A stretch of 64,000 nt of DNA from Flavobacteriaceae bacterium. GTDB taxonomy: Bacteria; Bacteroidota; Bacteroidia; Flavobacteriales; Flavobacteriaceae. Shown in pieces: positions 27,651-36,916 of this stretch. Location of the stretch: contig JAGYJF010000005.1 of NCBI GenBank assembly GCA_018402135.1, positions 124,001 to 188,000 on the forward strand, given 5' to 3'. The position numbers and the translations under genes were made by a program. How positions within the stretch are numbered: the first letter of the stretch is position 1; each line of letters opens with the position of its first letter. Under the pieces are notes generated by a model. That model made no database searches, was not told the DNA's origin, and worked only from the letters and a program-made list of their open reading frames with translations.

Positions 27651-28469
27651 TTAAAATCCGTTTACCAATTGTCTAATCGCCACCAATCTGGTTAACAAAC
27701 CTTCAAGTTTTGATAAATCCAACATATTCGCACCATCACTTTTGGCATTGGCAGGATCAAAATGGGTTTCTATAAATAAGCCATCCACATTATTAACCAC
27801 GCCGGCGCGGGCAATGGTTTCAATCATTTCAGGTCTGCCGCCGGTAACACCAATACTTTGGTTGGGTTGTTGCAACGAATGGGTAACGTCTAAAACCGTT
27901 GGTGCATACTGTCGCATGGTTGGGATGCCTCTAAAATCCACAATCATATCCTGATAACCAAACATGGTACCACGGTCTGTAATCCATGCGTGCGGATTAC
28001 CCGAGTCGTGCACTTTGGTAACGGCGTGTTTCATGGATTCCGGACTCATAAATTGTCCTTTTTTTAAATTCACCACCTTGCCGGTTTTGGCCGCGGCTAC
28101 CACCAAATCCGTTTGGCGCACCAAAAAGGCTGGAATTTGCAAGACATCCACATATTCGGCAGCCATAGCAGCATCACTAATTTCGTGGATATCGGTTACC
28201 GTTGGAATATGAAAAGTTTGAGATACTTTTTGAAGAATTTTTAGAGCTTTTTCGTCACCAATTCCTGTAAAACTATCAACGCGGCTGCGGTTGGCTTTTT
28301 TAAAACTTCCTTTAAAAACATATGGGATTTTTAAGGCATCAGTAATGGCGACCACTTTTTCGGCTATACGCATGGCCATATCTTCGCCTTCAATGGCGCA
28401 GGGTCCTGCCAATAGGAAAAAGTTGTTGGCATTGGTGTGTTTTATCTTCGGAAGTGCTTCAAAATTCAT
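27651..28469 (-). CDS. kdsA: 3-deoxy-8-phosphooctulonate synthase
   Basis: 272 residues with family phrases FFLLAGPCAIEGEDMAMRIAE, YVFKGSFKKANRSRVDSFTG, VDVLQIPAFLVRQTDLV and a C-terminal GGRPEMIETIARAGV. The enzyme condenses phosphoenolpyruvate with arabinose 5-phosphate to make Kdo 8-phosphate, the first step to the Kdo of lipid A-core. It fits a Gram-negative with Kdo-containing lipopolysaccharide. It is followed by the small lipoprotein at 27596. Confidence 0.95.
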   Translation of the reverse strand: MNFEALPKIKHTNANNFFLLAGPCAIEGEDMAMRIAEKVVAITDALKIPYVFKGSFKKANRSRVDSFTGIGDEKALKILQKVSQTFHIPTVTDIHEISDAAMAAEYVDVLQIPAFLVRQTDLVVAAAKTGKVVNLKKGQFMSPESMKHAVTKVHDSGNPHAWITDRGTMFGYQDMIVDFRGIPTMRQYAPTVLDVTHSLQQPNQSIGVTGGRPEMIETIARAGVVNNVDGLFIETHFDPANAKSDGANMLDLSKLEGLLTRLVAIRQLVNGF

Positions 28470-28494
28470 GGTAAACTATTCAAAATTTAAAGTA

Positions 28495-28502
28495 CAAAGA
28501 TA
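28495..28502 (-). promoter_or_regulatory. -7 promoter box of kdsA
   Basis: On the minus strand TATCTTTG is a full match to TAnnTTTG and lies 25 bases before the kdsA ATG, giving a very short leader. The -33 box is not clear. Confidence 0.5.
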
Positions 28503-28539
28503 CAGATTATATGTTTCGATGCAGACTGTTTTTTATAAT

Positions 28540-28866
28540 CTATAAGGCCATAAAAAAATTGGTAACTACAATGAGTCCACCATAAAACAAAAACGATAAA
28601 ACCGATTGGTTAATATTTATTAATCCTATTAAATCTGATAAATATGCCAGAATCATATACGAGGACAGACAAACAAAAACAATCCCTAAAGTTCGATTAA
28701 GTTTTTCGTTGGGTTTAATAATCTGCCACAAGAATGGCATTCCAAATAATAAAATAGGGTAGGCTGAAATACCATTGCTGCGATTGACGTCGGTGAACCA
28801 AAACGCGGTTATGGCAATAAAGTATAAATACGGAATAAATTTTGCATACTTAACAATTGTATTCAT
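28540..28866 (-). CDS. Small membrane protein of unknown function
   Basis: 108 residues with about four hydrophobic segments (FIPYLYFIAITAFWF, ISAYPILLFGMPFLW, TLGIVFVCLSSYMILAYL and SVLSFLFYGGLIVVTNFF). No catalytic motif or family I can name, though it somewhat resembles the YhhN-type helical arrangement. It lies between kdsA and typA. Confidence 0.65.
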   Translation of the reverse strand: MNTIVKYAKFIPYLYFIAITAFWFTDVNRSNGISAYPILLFGMPFLWQIIKPNEKLNRTLGIVFVCLSSYMILAYLSDLIGLININQSVLSFLFYGGLIVVTNFFMAL

Positions 28867-29039
28867 GACTGTAATTTTTAAAAGTTAAACACTGCATGGC
28901 TTGCAGACAACTGTAAATTACCGAGTATGGCTGGCTAAATGGTATTTACTATTAATCAATTTATTAACGCAAGAAGGAAGCCAAAATTACCATAGTATTA
29001 AATTATAACATATAATTAACCAAATGACAAATAATAGCG

Positions 29040-29047
29040 TACCTTTG
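29040..29047 (+). promoter_or_regulatory. -7 promoter box of typA
   Basis: TACCTTTG fits TAnnTTTG and lies 20 bases before the typA ATG. There is no clear -33 TTG at the usual distance. Confidence 0.5.
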
Positions 29048-29067
29048 CGCGCTTAAAATCGGGCATT

Positions 29068-30867
29068 ATGACCAATATAAAAAACATCGCAATTATTGCG
29101 CACGTAGACCACGGTAAAACTACTTTGGTTGACAAAATCATGTACCACTGCCAGTTGTTCAGAGACAATCAGAACACAGGCGATTTAATTCTGGACAACA
29201 ACGATCTGGAGCGCGAACGCGGTATTACCATAACTTCTAAAAACGTTTCGGTGGTGTATAAAGACACCAAAATTAATATCATTGATACGCCTGGTCACGC
29301 CGATTTTGGAGGTGAAGTAGAGCGTGTTCTTAACATGGCCGATGGTGTGTTGCTGTTGGTTGATGCTTTTGAAGGCCCAATGCCGCAAACCCGTTTTGTA
29401 TTGCAAAAAGCCATTGATTTGGGTTTAAAACCATGCGTAGTTATTAATAAAGTTGATAAAGAAAACTGTACACCAGAAGAAGTTCATGAGGCCGTTTTTG
29501 ATTTGATGTTTGAACTAGGTGCTGAAGAATGGCAGTTAGATTTTCCAACGGTTTATGGCTCTGCTAAAAACAATTGGATGAGTGACGATTGGAAAAATGA
29601 AACCACCAATATAGAACCTTTGTTAGATATGGTTGTGGCGCATATTCCTTCGCCTAAAATAGAAGAAGGTACCACGCAAATGTTAATTACCTCCCTAGAT
29701 TATTCCTCTTTTACGGGAAGAATTGCAATCGGTCGTTTACAACGCGGTATTTTGAAAACAGGAATGAATATTTCTTTGGTGAAACGCGATGGAAAAATTA
29801 CCAAATCTAAAATTAAGGAATTACATATATTTGAAGGATTAGGTCGTAAAAAAGTAGAACAAGTTCAAGCAGGTGATATCTGCGCCTTGGTTGGATTAGA
29901 AGGGTTTGATATAGGTGATACCATTGCCGATTTCGAGAATCCTGAAGGTTTAAAAACCATCGCCATTGATGAGCCTACTATGAGTATGCTATTCACTATT
30001 AACGACTCACCATTTTTTGGAAAGGATGGAAAATTTGTGACCTCAAGACATCTTAAAGATCGTTTGACCAAGGAATTAGAAAAAAACTTAGCGCTCCGAA
30101 TGGAAGAAACCAACAGTGCTGATAAGTTTATGGTGTTTGGACGAGGCGTATTGCATTTATCTGTTTTAATTGAAACCATGCGTCGTGAAGGTTATGAACT
30201 TCAAATTGGTCAGCCACAGGTCATCATCAGAGAAATTGATGGTGTGAAGTGTGAGCCAGTAGAAGAAATGACCATCGATTTACCTGAACAAGTATCAGGT
30301 AAGGCGATTGAAATGGTGACCATAAGAAAGGGCGAAATGCTAAGCATGGAAACCAAAGGCGAGCGTATGATTGTAAAATTCATGGTGCCTTCAAGAGGTA
30401 TTATTGGATTGAGAAATCAGTTATTGACCGCTACTGCTGGTGAAGCTATTATGTCGCACCGATTTAAAGAATACCAACCGTTAAAAGGAGGTATTCCAGA
30501 ACGTCAAAATGGTAGTTTGGTGTCTATGGAGAATGGTCAGGCCATTCCTTATTCTATCGATAAGTTACAAGATCGCGGTAAGTTTTTTGTAGATCCGGGA
30601 GAAGATATTTACGAAGGTCAGGTTATTGGCGAGAATTCTCGTGGCGATGACATGACGGTTAACGTTACCAAAACTAAAAAATTAAGTAACGTTCGTTCCT
30701 CAGGCGCTGATGATAAAGCGCGTATTGTGCCAGCCATCAAATTTTCGTTGGAAGAAGCCTTAGAATACATTCAAAAAGACGAATACGTTGAGGTAACACC
30801 TAACCACATTCGTTTGCGTAAAATATACTTGAAAGAAGTAGACAGAAAACGCAATAAATCTATGTAA
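29068..30867 (+). CDS. typA: Translational GTPase TypA/BipA
   Basis: 599 residues. The GTPase motifs are G1 [14 protein letters not shown]2 region [12 protein letters not shown]3 [12 protein letters not shown] and G4 NKVDK. EF-G-like domains III and V and the BipA-specific C-terminal domain follow ([34 protein letters not shown]). BipA binds the ribosome and assists 50S assembly under stress or cold. A small membrane protein gene starts 1 base after the stop. Confidence 0.96.
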   Translation: MTNIKNIAIIAHVDHGKTTLVDKIMYHCQLFRDNQNTGDLILDNNDLERERGITITSKNVSVVYKDTKINIIDTPGHADFGGEVERVLNMADGVLLLVDAFEGPMPQTRFVLQKAIDLGLKPCVVINKVDKENCTPEEVHEAVFDLMFELGAEEWQLDFPTVYGSAKNNWMSDDWKNETTNIEPLLDMVVAHIPSPKIEEGTTQMLITSLDYSSFTGRIAIGRLQRGILKTGMNISLVKRDGKITKSKIKELHIFEGLGRKKVEQVQAGDICALVGLEGFDIGDTIADFENPEGLKTIAIDEPTMSMLFTINDSPFFGKDGKFVTSRHLKDRLTKELEKNLALRMEETNSADKFMVFGRGVLHLSVLIETMRREGYELQIGQPQVIIREIDGVKCEPVEEMTIDLPEQVSGKAIEMVTIRKGEMLSMETKGERMIVKFMVPSRGIIGLRNQLLTATAGEAIMSHRFKEYQPLKGGIPERQNGSLVSMENGQAIPYSIDKLQDRGKFFVDPGEDIYEGQVIGENSRGDDMTVNVTKTKKLSNVRSSGADDKARIVPAIKFSLEEALEYIQKDEYVEVTPNHIRLRKIYLKEVDRKRNKSM

Positions 30868-30868
30868 T

Positions 30869-31099
30869 ATGGAATTTCTAGGCGTTGCACTGACTGAATG
30901 GGTTGGCTATTTAGCATCGGCCGTTTTGTTGGTGTCGTTTACTATGAAAGATATTAGAAAACTGCGGTTGGTCAATTCGGCCGGCGCAGTTTTATTCGTT
31001 GTATATGGTTTCATGCTCAGCACCTCATGGCCAATTGTGATTACCAATGTGGCTATTTTAGGTATCAATATTTATTATTTAAGTAAGAAGAAGAAGTAG
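30869..31099 (+). CDS. Small YgjV-like membrane protein
   Basis: 76 residues with three hydrophobic helices (WVGYLASAVLLVSF, LVNSAGAVLFVVYGFML, WPIVITNVAILGINIYYL), a layout like YgjV or SemiSWEET half-transporters. The SemiSWEET idea rests only on the three-helix pattern. It begins directly after typA, so it is probably co-transcribed with it. Function unknown. Confidence 0.7.
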   Translation: MEFLGVALTEWVGYLASAVLLVSFTMKDIRKLRLVNSAGAVLFVVYGFMLSTSWPIVITNVAILGINIYYLSKKKK

Positions 31100-31173
31100 A
31101 AAATGTATATTTACTTGGTAAATCCTAATAAGTTAATTTTAGCTTATTTTGTGTTACAGAATAAATACTTTCT

Positions 31174-32622
31174 ATGCTTTTTAACTCCTTAGACTTCGCT
31201 CTGTTTCTGCCATTAGTTTTTGGCTTTTATTGGGCTCTAAGAAATTATCCCTTACGTTTTCAAAATGCATTTTTGCTGTTGAGTAGTTATGTGTTTTATG
31301 GCTGGTGGGATTGGCGTTTTTTGCTTCTTATTGCCTTCAGTACATTAACAGATTTTATAATAGGAAATCAATTATCTAAGACTGAGAATAAAAATTCACG
31401 TCGTTGGTTACTGGTCTTAAGTTTAATAATAAATTTAGGCATCCTAGGCTTTTTTAAATACTTCAATTTCTTTATCGACAATATAAATGGTGCGTTTTCA
31501 TTGTTTGGATGTGATTTAAGCCTTAGAGGCTTAGAACTTATTTTACCAGTTGGGATAAGTTTTTACACTTTTCAAACGTTGAGTTATACCATTGATATTT
31601 ATAACAGAAAAATTTCAGCCACTAAAAATATTATTTCCTTCGCCAGTTTTGTTAGCTTTTTTCCACAGTTAGTTGCAGGACCAATTGAGCGCGCCAAGCA
31701 TCTCTTGCCGCAATTTGAAAACCGTAGAAGTTTTAACAGAGAGAAAGCTACTGATGGCTTACGACAAATACTTTGGGGATTATTTAAAAAAATGGTTATT
31801 GCCGATCAATGCGCGATTTTTGTTGAGTTTTGTTTTAATAATCCAACTGAACATTCTGGAAGCACGTTGGCATTGGGCGCTTTCTTTTTTGCAATTCAAA
31901 TTTATGGTGATTTTTCAGGATATTCCGATATCGCTATCGGTACGTCAAGACTTTTCGGTTTTGAGTTGATGAAGAATTTCAACTTTCCTTATTTTTCAAG
32001 AAATATTGCAGAGTTTTGGCGCCGCTGGCACATTTCACTTTCTACATGGTTCAGAGATTATGTTTATATTCCTTTAGGCGGATCTAAATCTTCAAAATCA
32101 AAGGTTGTTAGAAATATATTAATTGTATTTTTAATTAGTGCTTTATGGCATGGTGCTAACTGGACTTTCGTGGTCTGGGGCTTGATTCACGCATTGTTTT
32201 ATATACCGCTACTCTACCTAAAAAGCACGCGAAGCTTCACCAATACAGTCGCTGAATATTCAATTTTACCAAGCCTGAAAGAATCGTTTTTAATGATTGT
32301 TACTTTTTTAATTACCACACTGGCTTGGATCTTTTTTCGGGCCGAAAGTGTTGCTTTAGCAATCGAATATTTATTGGCCATTTTCTCAAAGTCACTGTTT
32401 AGTATTCCGAAATTTTCAAATTCTTTGGCCTCGGTTATCGCTTTGTGTTTTATTCTATTTATGTTTGTGGTAGAGTGGTTGGCCCGTTTTGATAATTATG
32501 GATTAGAAAAATTTGCCTCAAGTTGGAAACGACCTTACCGATGGGCGTTTTATTATGCTTTAATTGCTTGTCTATTATATTTTTACGGGAATCAGCAAGA
32601 ATTCATCTATTTTCAATTTTAA
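31174..32622 (+). CDS. MBOAT-family membrane O-acyltransferase (DltB/AlgI-like)
   Basis: 482 residues, about ten membrane segments. Diagnostic phrases are LPVGISFYTFQTLSYTIDIY, FFPQLVAGPIERAKHLLPQF, the region FWRRWHISLSTWFRDYVYIPLGG and the catalytic histidine in ALWHGANWTFVVWG. These proteins move acyl groups across the membrane onto extracytoplasmic glycans such as alginate or teichoic acid. The next gene, an SGNH-like protein whose ATG overlaps this stop by one base, is the expected partner that puts the acyl group on the polymer. Confidence 0.92.
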   Translation: MLFNSLDFALFLPLVFGFYWALRNYPLRFQNAFLLLSSYVFYGWWDWRFLLLIAFSTLTDFIIGNQLSKTENKNSRRWLLVLSLIINLGILGFFKYFNFFIDNINGAFSLFGCDLSLRGLELILPVGISFYTFQTLSYTIDIYNRKISATKNIISFASFVSFFPQLVAGPIERAKHLLPQFENRRSFNREKATDGLRQILWGLFKKMVIADQCAIFVEFCFNNPTEHSGSTLALGAFFFAIQIYGDFSGYSDIAIGTSRLFGFELMKNFNFPYFSRNIAEFWRRWHISLSTWFRDYVYIPLGGSKSSKSKVVRNILIVFLISALWHGANWTFVVWGLIHALFYIPLLYLKSTRSFTNTVAEYSILPSLKESFLMIVTFLITTLAWIFFRAESVALAIEYLLAIFSKSLFSIPKFSNSLASVIALCFILFMFVVEWLARFDNYGLEKFASSWKRPYRWAFYYALIACLLYFYGNQQEFIYFQF

Positions 32623-33530
32623 TGAAAGGATATCTCAAGCATTTTTTTATTTTTTTATTACCAATTGCTATCGTTTTTATCGGTATGGAGTTTCTTTTAC
32701 GCAACATTCCGAATGGTTATCAGTTCAAGTCCGATTCCATGCAAAAGAACATTCAGGATATCGAGGTTTTAATTCTTGGCAACTCACATTCATTTTATGG
32801 AGTTAATCCTGAGTATTTAGAAGTTTCAGCCTTCAATTTAAGTCATGTATCGCAATCTTTAGATATAGATTTGGCGACTTTACATGCTTATTTGCCAGAA
32901 ATGAATCTATTAAAAAAGCTGGTTTTGCGTTTGTCTTACGATTCGCTTTTTGAGGTTTTATCAGAGACAGATGAATCTTGGCGTTATAAAGATTACCTTT
33001 TATATACGGATGTTGATTTAAATTATAAAATCACACATTATTCAGAAGTTTTAAGTGTGAGTTTAAAAGAAAACATAAAGAGATTATATAATTTTTATGT
33101 AAAAAATAATGATGCTATAAATTGCAATATTTACGGTTGGGGAAATGACGCAAATTCGAATTTATCAATTGATTTACTAACGACTGGACCTAAGGTGGCA
33201 AAGAAACATACCGCCAAAACTAATTTCTTTTTAAGCCAAAATCTTAAAAGCTTGAATGATATTATTAAATTATGCCAACAGAATTCAATTGAAGTAATAT
33301 TAGTCACCCTTCCTGGTTATAATTCATACACTAAAAATTTAAATGAATATCAATTAAAAACAACAATTGAGACTGGTGAAAAGATGGATAAGGTATTTGA
33401 AAATTGCACGTATTTAAATGTTTTAAATGACCAACGGTTTAAAGCAGAACATTTTTTTGATGCCGATCATTTAAATGAAAAAGGCGCAAAATTATTTTCA
33501 GAAATATTAAACACACAGCTCAGCCAATAA
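32622..33530 (+). CDS. Membrane-anchored SGNH-like acyltransfer partner (AlgJ/AlgX/DltD-like)
   Basis: The ATG at 32622 overlaps the MBOAT stop by one base and yields a 302-residue protein with an N-terminal anchor (YLKHFFIFLLPIAIVFIGMEFLL). The SGNH-like blocks are ILGNSHSFYGVNP, holding the presumed nucleophile serine, and a C-terminal DADHLNEKGAKLF carrying the D-x-x-H pair. Its position and anchor suggest it completes O-acylation of a surface polysaccharide in the periplasm. No exact subfamily is assigned. Confidence 0.78.
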   Translation: MKGYLKHFFIFLLPIAIVFIGMEFLLRNIPNGYQFKSDSMQKNIQDIEVLILGNSHSFYGVNPEYLEVSAFNLSHVSQSLDIDLATLHAYLPEMNLLKKLVLRLSYDSLFEVLSETDESWRYKDYLLYTDVDLNYKITHYSEVLSVSLKENIKRLYNFYVKNNDAINCNIYGWGNDANSNLSIDLLTTGPKVAKKHTAKTNFFLSQNLKSLNDIIKLCQQNSIEVILVTLPGYNSYTKNLNEYQLKTTIETGEKMDKVFENCTYLNVLNDQRFKAEHFFDADHLNEKGAKLFSEILNTQLSQ

Positions 33531-33547
33531 AGTACTATTTTTGAAAC

Positions 33548-34498
33548 ATGACAAACTATCACATCCAAGCTTATACATCTCAATATTTTGGAATTTGGAA
33601 TCAATTTGTTCAGAATTCTGAAAATGCCACTTTCTTATTCGAAAGAGATTTTATGGAATACCATAGCGATAGATTTGTAGACGCTTCGTTTATGGTTTTT
33701 CAAGACGATGAGCTTATTGCAATTTGTCCAGCCAATAAAAATTTAACCGCGCTTTATTCACATCAAGGATTGACATATGGAGGCATAATATTTAAAGATA
33801 CTTTCAATTTAAATGATATTCATTCGGTTTTAGTCACTGTGTTTTCGTATTTAAAAACTTGCGGTTATTCTGATTTTGTAATTAAAAGAATGCCTAACTT
33901 TTATGGCAATGAACAACTGCTAAAATTGAAACATCAACTCATAAAAAACAACGCAAATACTTTTAGAACTGATATGGTTTTGGCCATAGATTACAGAAAG
34001 CCTTTAGCCATTCATAAAACAAAATTAAAACATTACCAAAAGAATTTATCTACGGGTTTTGAAGTAAAAGAAACTGATGATTTTTCAGAATTCTGGAATG
34101 CTATCTTGACTCCAAGGTTACTAGAAAAGCACAATGCAAAACCAATACATTCACTCGAAGAAATTACCTATCTTAAATCCAAATTCCCTAGGAATATCAA
34201 ACAATATAATTTGTATTTAGATGAAGAATTATTGGCGGGAATTACCTTATTTGACGCCGGCACAGTGGTAAAATCCCAATATGGAGCAACTTCAATTAAC
34301 GGTGAAAAAGCACGAGCGATAGAATTTTTATTTTTGCATCTCATTTATAAATATCAACAAAAGGGAAGAAGCTTCTTTTCAATGGGAACTGTCACCGAAC
34401 AAAATGAATTAGGTTATAATTCAGGGTTATTAAAGCAAAAAGAAGAATTGGGCTGTGACTTATATTTGCAAGATTTTTTAAGTTTAAAATTATCATGA
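33548..34498 (+). CDS. FemAB/GNAT-fold acyl or aminoacyl transferase
   Basis: The 316-residue product resembles FemAB-like and LPS-associated GNAT proteins: an N-terminal YTSQYFGIWNQFVQNSENATFLFERDFMEYHSDRF, split by a second lobe ending KARAIEFLFLHLIYKYQQKGRSFFSMG. Members transfer amino acids or acetyl groups onto peptidoglycan bridges or amino sugars. It sits just before the sugar aminotransferase and overlaps it by four bases (ATGA), so an amino sugar as acceptor is plausible but unproven. Confidence 0.75.
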   Translation: MTNYHIQAYTSQYFGIWNQFVQNSENATFLFERDFMEYHSDRFVDASFMVFQDDELIAICPANKNLTALYSHQGLTYGGIIFKDTFNLNDIHSVLVTVFSYLKTCGYSDFVIKRMPNFYGNEQLLKLKHQLIKNNANTFRTDMVLAIDYRKPLAIHKTKLKHYQKNLSTGFEVKETDDFSEFWNAILTPRLLEKHNAKPIHSLEEITYLKSKFPRNIKQYNLYLDEELLAGITLFDAGTVVKSQYGATSINGEKARAIEFLFLHLIYKYQQKGRSFFSMGTVTEQNELGYNSGLLKQKEELGCDLYLQDFLSLKLS

Positions 34499-35598
34499 TC
34501 AAATTTCTAGACCTTCAAAAAATAAACGCTGCCTATAAAGCGCAGTTTCAACAGAAGTTGGAAACTGTACTTAACAATTCACAATTCATTTTAGGTACTG
34601 AAGTTGCTGAATTTGAATCAAATTTTGCCAATTATTGCGGTACCAAATACTGTTTAGGAACCGCCAATGGTTTAGATGCGCTATCACTTATTTTAAAAGG
34701 CTATATCCATTTAGGAAAGTTACAAGTTGGCGATGTTGTACTTATTCCAGGAGTTACTTTTATTGCCACAGCGCAGGCCATTGTAAATGCTGGTTTAGAA
34801 CCTGTTTTTGTAGAACCAGATGCTTTAAGTTTTAACGTGACGGCTGAAACCTTGGAGCCTCATATCAGCTCAAACGTAAAGGCGATTGTAGTGGTGCATG
34901 TTTATGGCCAATTGGCCGATATGTCATCTATAGAGGCGTTGGCCTCAACGCACAATTTATTGCTGATTGAAGATGCAGCACAGGCTCATGGTGCGGTTTG
35001 TCCGAGTAGCGGCAAAAAGGCTGGAAGTTTTGGCAACGCCGCAGCTTTTAGTTTTTATCCCACAAAAAATTTAGGTGCTTTGGGTGATGCAGGTGCCATT
35101 ACTACTAATGATTTAGGCTTATATGAATGTGTACAGAAAATGCGCAATTATGGTTGCAGTAAAAAATACAGACATGAAATCTATGGCGTCAATAGTAGGT
35201 TAGATGAAATTCAGGCTGCTTTTTTAAATGTGAAATTGCCGTTTTTGGATGTTGCAAATTCAGCCAGACAATCCATTGCTACAAGGTATTTAAATGAGAT
35301 GCAAAACGACAAAATACTGCTCCCAAAAGTTGAACATAAAAATGCTCATGTATTTTATGTATTTGCAGTTCGCGTTGCAAATAGACTTGATTTCTTGGCT
35401 TACCTAGATGTTCGTCAAATAGAATATGTGATTCATTATCCAACACCTATTCACAAGCAATTAGCATTTTCAAAATATAAAAACTTAAATTTGCCCATAA
35501 CAGAAGCCATTCACGCCTCTGTAGTGAGTATTCCAATTTCCCCAGTAATGGAATATGAACAAGTTAGCGACGTTATTAAGGCTTTAAATGCGTATTAA
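34495..35598 (+). CDS. DegT/DnrJ/EryC1/StrS-family sugar aminotransferase
   Basis: 367 residues with PLP lysine K191 (SFYPTKNLGALGDAGAI), the aspartate/His region IEDAAQAHGA and the C-terminal HYPTPIHKQLAF. It resembles FdtB/QdtB, which form 3-amino-3,6-dideoxyhexoses from a 3-keto sugar nucleotide. The FdtA-like ketoisomerase 5 kb downstream (40599) would supply that 3-keto substrate. It overlaps the FemAB-like gene and is followed one base later by a flippase gene. Confidence 0.9.
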   Translation: MIKFLDLQKINAAYKAQFQQKLETVLNNSQFILGTEVAEFESNFANYCGTKYCLGTANGLDALSLILKGYIHLGKLQVGDVVLIPGVTFIATAQAIVNAGLEPVFVEPDALSFNVTAETLEPHISSNVKAIVVVHVYGQLADMSSIEALASTHNLLLIEDAAQAHGAVCPSSGKKAGSFGNAAAFSFYPTKNLGALGDAGAITTNDLGLYECVQKMRNYGCSKKYRHEIYGVNSRLDEIQAAFLNVKLPFLDVANSARQSIATRYLNEMQNDKILLPKVEHKNAHVFYVFAVRVANRLDFLAYLDVRQIEYVIHYPTPIHKQLAFSKYKNLNLPITEAIHASVVSIPISPVMEYEQVSDVIKALNAY

Positions 35599-36906
35599 TT
35601 GAAAAACTTACTGACCTACATCGACAATCATGTTTTAATTAAAGCAGCAAAACTGAATACCATTGTTGTTTTTTTAAAAATTATCTCTGGGATTGCTATT
35701 TCCAAAGCTATTGCTGTTTTTATTGGTCCGGAAGGTTTTGCCTTAATCGGCAATGTTAGAAATCTGCTCAAGGCCATTCAAACCTTTTCTATTTTTGGGA
35801 TTTATAACGGACTAGTAAGTTCAATTAGTAAAGTGAAAGATAATGTATATGAATTAAGTAAGACTGTTTCAACAGCTTATTACATGGGATTTTTCACGAC
35901 CATGATACTTGCTTTTTTTTGTTATTATCAAGCCGATCTCATTAATAGTTGGATTTTTCCACTTCGTTATAATTACGCTTATATCATTAAAATTTTAGCC
36001 TTAGCCTTGCCTTTTTACGCCTTAAATATGTTTAGCTACGCCATCATGAATGGTTTTGCTAAATATAAAATGATGATGGTTATTAATATTTTAGGTCAAG
36101 TAGTTGGTCTATTAATTACCTTATTACTCATCTGGCGCGAAAACATTGACGGAGCTTTAATTGCTGTTGTAATAACACCATCGCTAACCTTTTTAATTAC
36201 GATGGTGGGATTTTCGAACCAGCGCAGTTTGGCTTCTGAAGTTAAAATAAAAAACATTGATCTTAGCGTCTTAAAAAAGTTTGGACCCTATGCTATTATG
36301 GCTTTGGTAACGGCCATTGCTTTGCCACTTACCTATATAGTTATTAGAAATTATATTATAGCCAACGTAGGTTTTAAGGAGGCTGGTTATTGGGAAGCTA
36401 TGAATAGAATTTCGGATTATTATTTGATGTTCGTTAATTCTATTATGGCTTTGTACATCATTCCCAAATTCAGAAATATAGAAGGAAAGGAAGCTTTTAA
36501 AGCTGAGGTTAAAAACTTTTACTTGAGTTTTTTACCTTATGTGATGCTGGGTCTTGCTATTATTTATCTTTTTAGACCATTAATTGTGCAACTGGTTTTC
36601 ACCAGTGCGTTTCAACCTGTTGAAGATTTATTCTTATGGCAAATTTTAGGCGATTTGGTTAAGGTGCTTTCTACCGTGATTGCGTATCATTTTTTGGCTA
36701 AGAGAATGTTTTGGCATTTTATAATTATCCAAGTTTTTCTCTTTGTAATTTTATATTTTTCATCCGTGATGCTTATTGATAATTTCGGACTAAAAGGCGC
36801 CGTTATGGGACATTTTGTTGCTTATCTGCTACAATATGGTATCATACTTCTTATTTTTAACAGTGCAATTTTTGGAGTGTTATCAGATGAAGAACAGGAG
36901 TTATAA
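35599..36906 (+). CDS. Wzx-type polysaccharide flippase, copy 1
   Basis: A 435-residue protein of the PST/MVF family with about twelve membrane segments. The start is a TTG directly after the aminotransferase stop; it gives MKNLLTYIDNHVLIKAAKLN. It shares with the next gene the phrases GNVRNLLKAIQTF, EAGYWEAMNRISDYY and LWQILGDLVKVLSTVIAYHFLAKRM, so the two are paralogs. Wzx proteins turn undecaprenyl-linked sugar units to the periplasm; WzxE of enterobacterial common antigen looks the nearest known type. Confidence 0.88.
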   Translation: MKNLLTYIDNHVLIKAAKLNTIVVFLKIISGIAISKAIAVFIGPEGFALIGNVRNLLKAIQTFSIFGIYNGLVSSISKVKDNVYELSKTVSTAYYMGFFTTMILAFFCYYQADLINSWIFPLRYNYAYIIKILALALPFYALNMFSYAIMNGFAKYKMMMVINILGQVVGLLITLLLIWRENIDGALIAVVITPSLTFLITMVGFSNQRSLASEVKIKNIDLSVLKKFGPYAIMALVTAIALPLTYIVIRNYIIANVGFKEAGYWEAMNRISDYYLMFVNSIMALYIIPKFRNIEGKEAFKAEVKNFYLSFLPYVMLGLAIIYLFRPLIVQLVFTSAFQPVEDLFLWQILGDLVKVLSTVIAYHFLAKRMFWHFIIIQVFLFVILYFSSVMLIDNFGLKGAVMGHFVAYLLQYGIILLIFNSAIFGVLSDEEQEL

Positions 36907-36916
36907 TATTTGATCA

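Noticed and set aside
31127..31148. AATAAG/CTTATT inverted repeat before the MBOAT gene.
   Set aside because: Stem of six A/T-rich pairs with a ten-base loop; too weak to call a terminator.
33536..33543. TATTTTTG resembling a -7 box before the FemAB-like gene.
   Set aside because: Only 4 bases before the ATG, so the start site would fall in the coding region; no -33 box.
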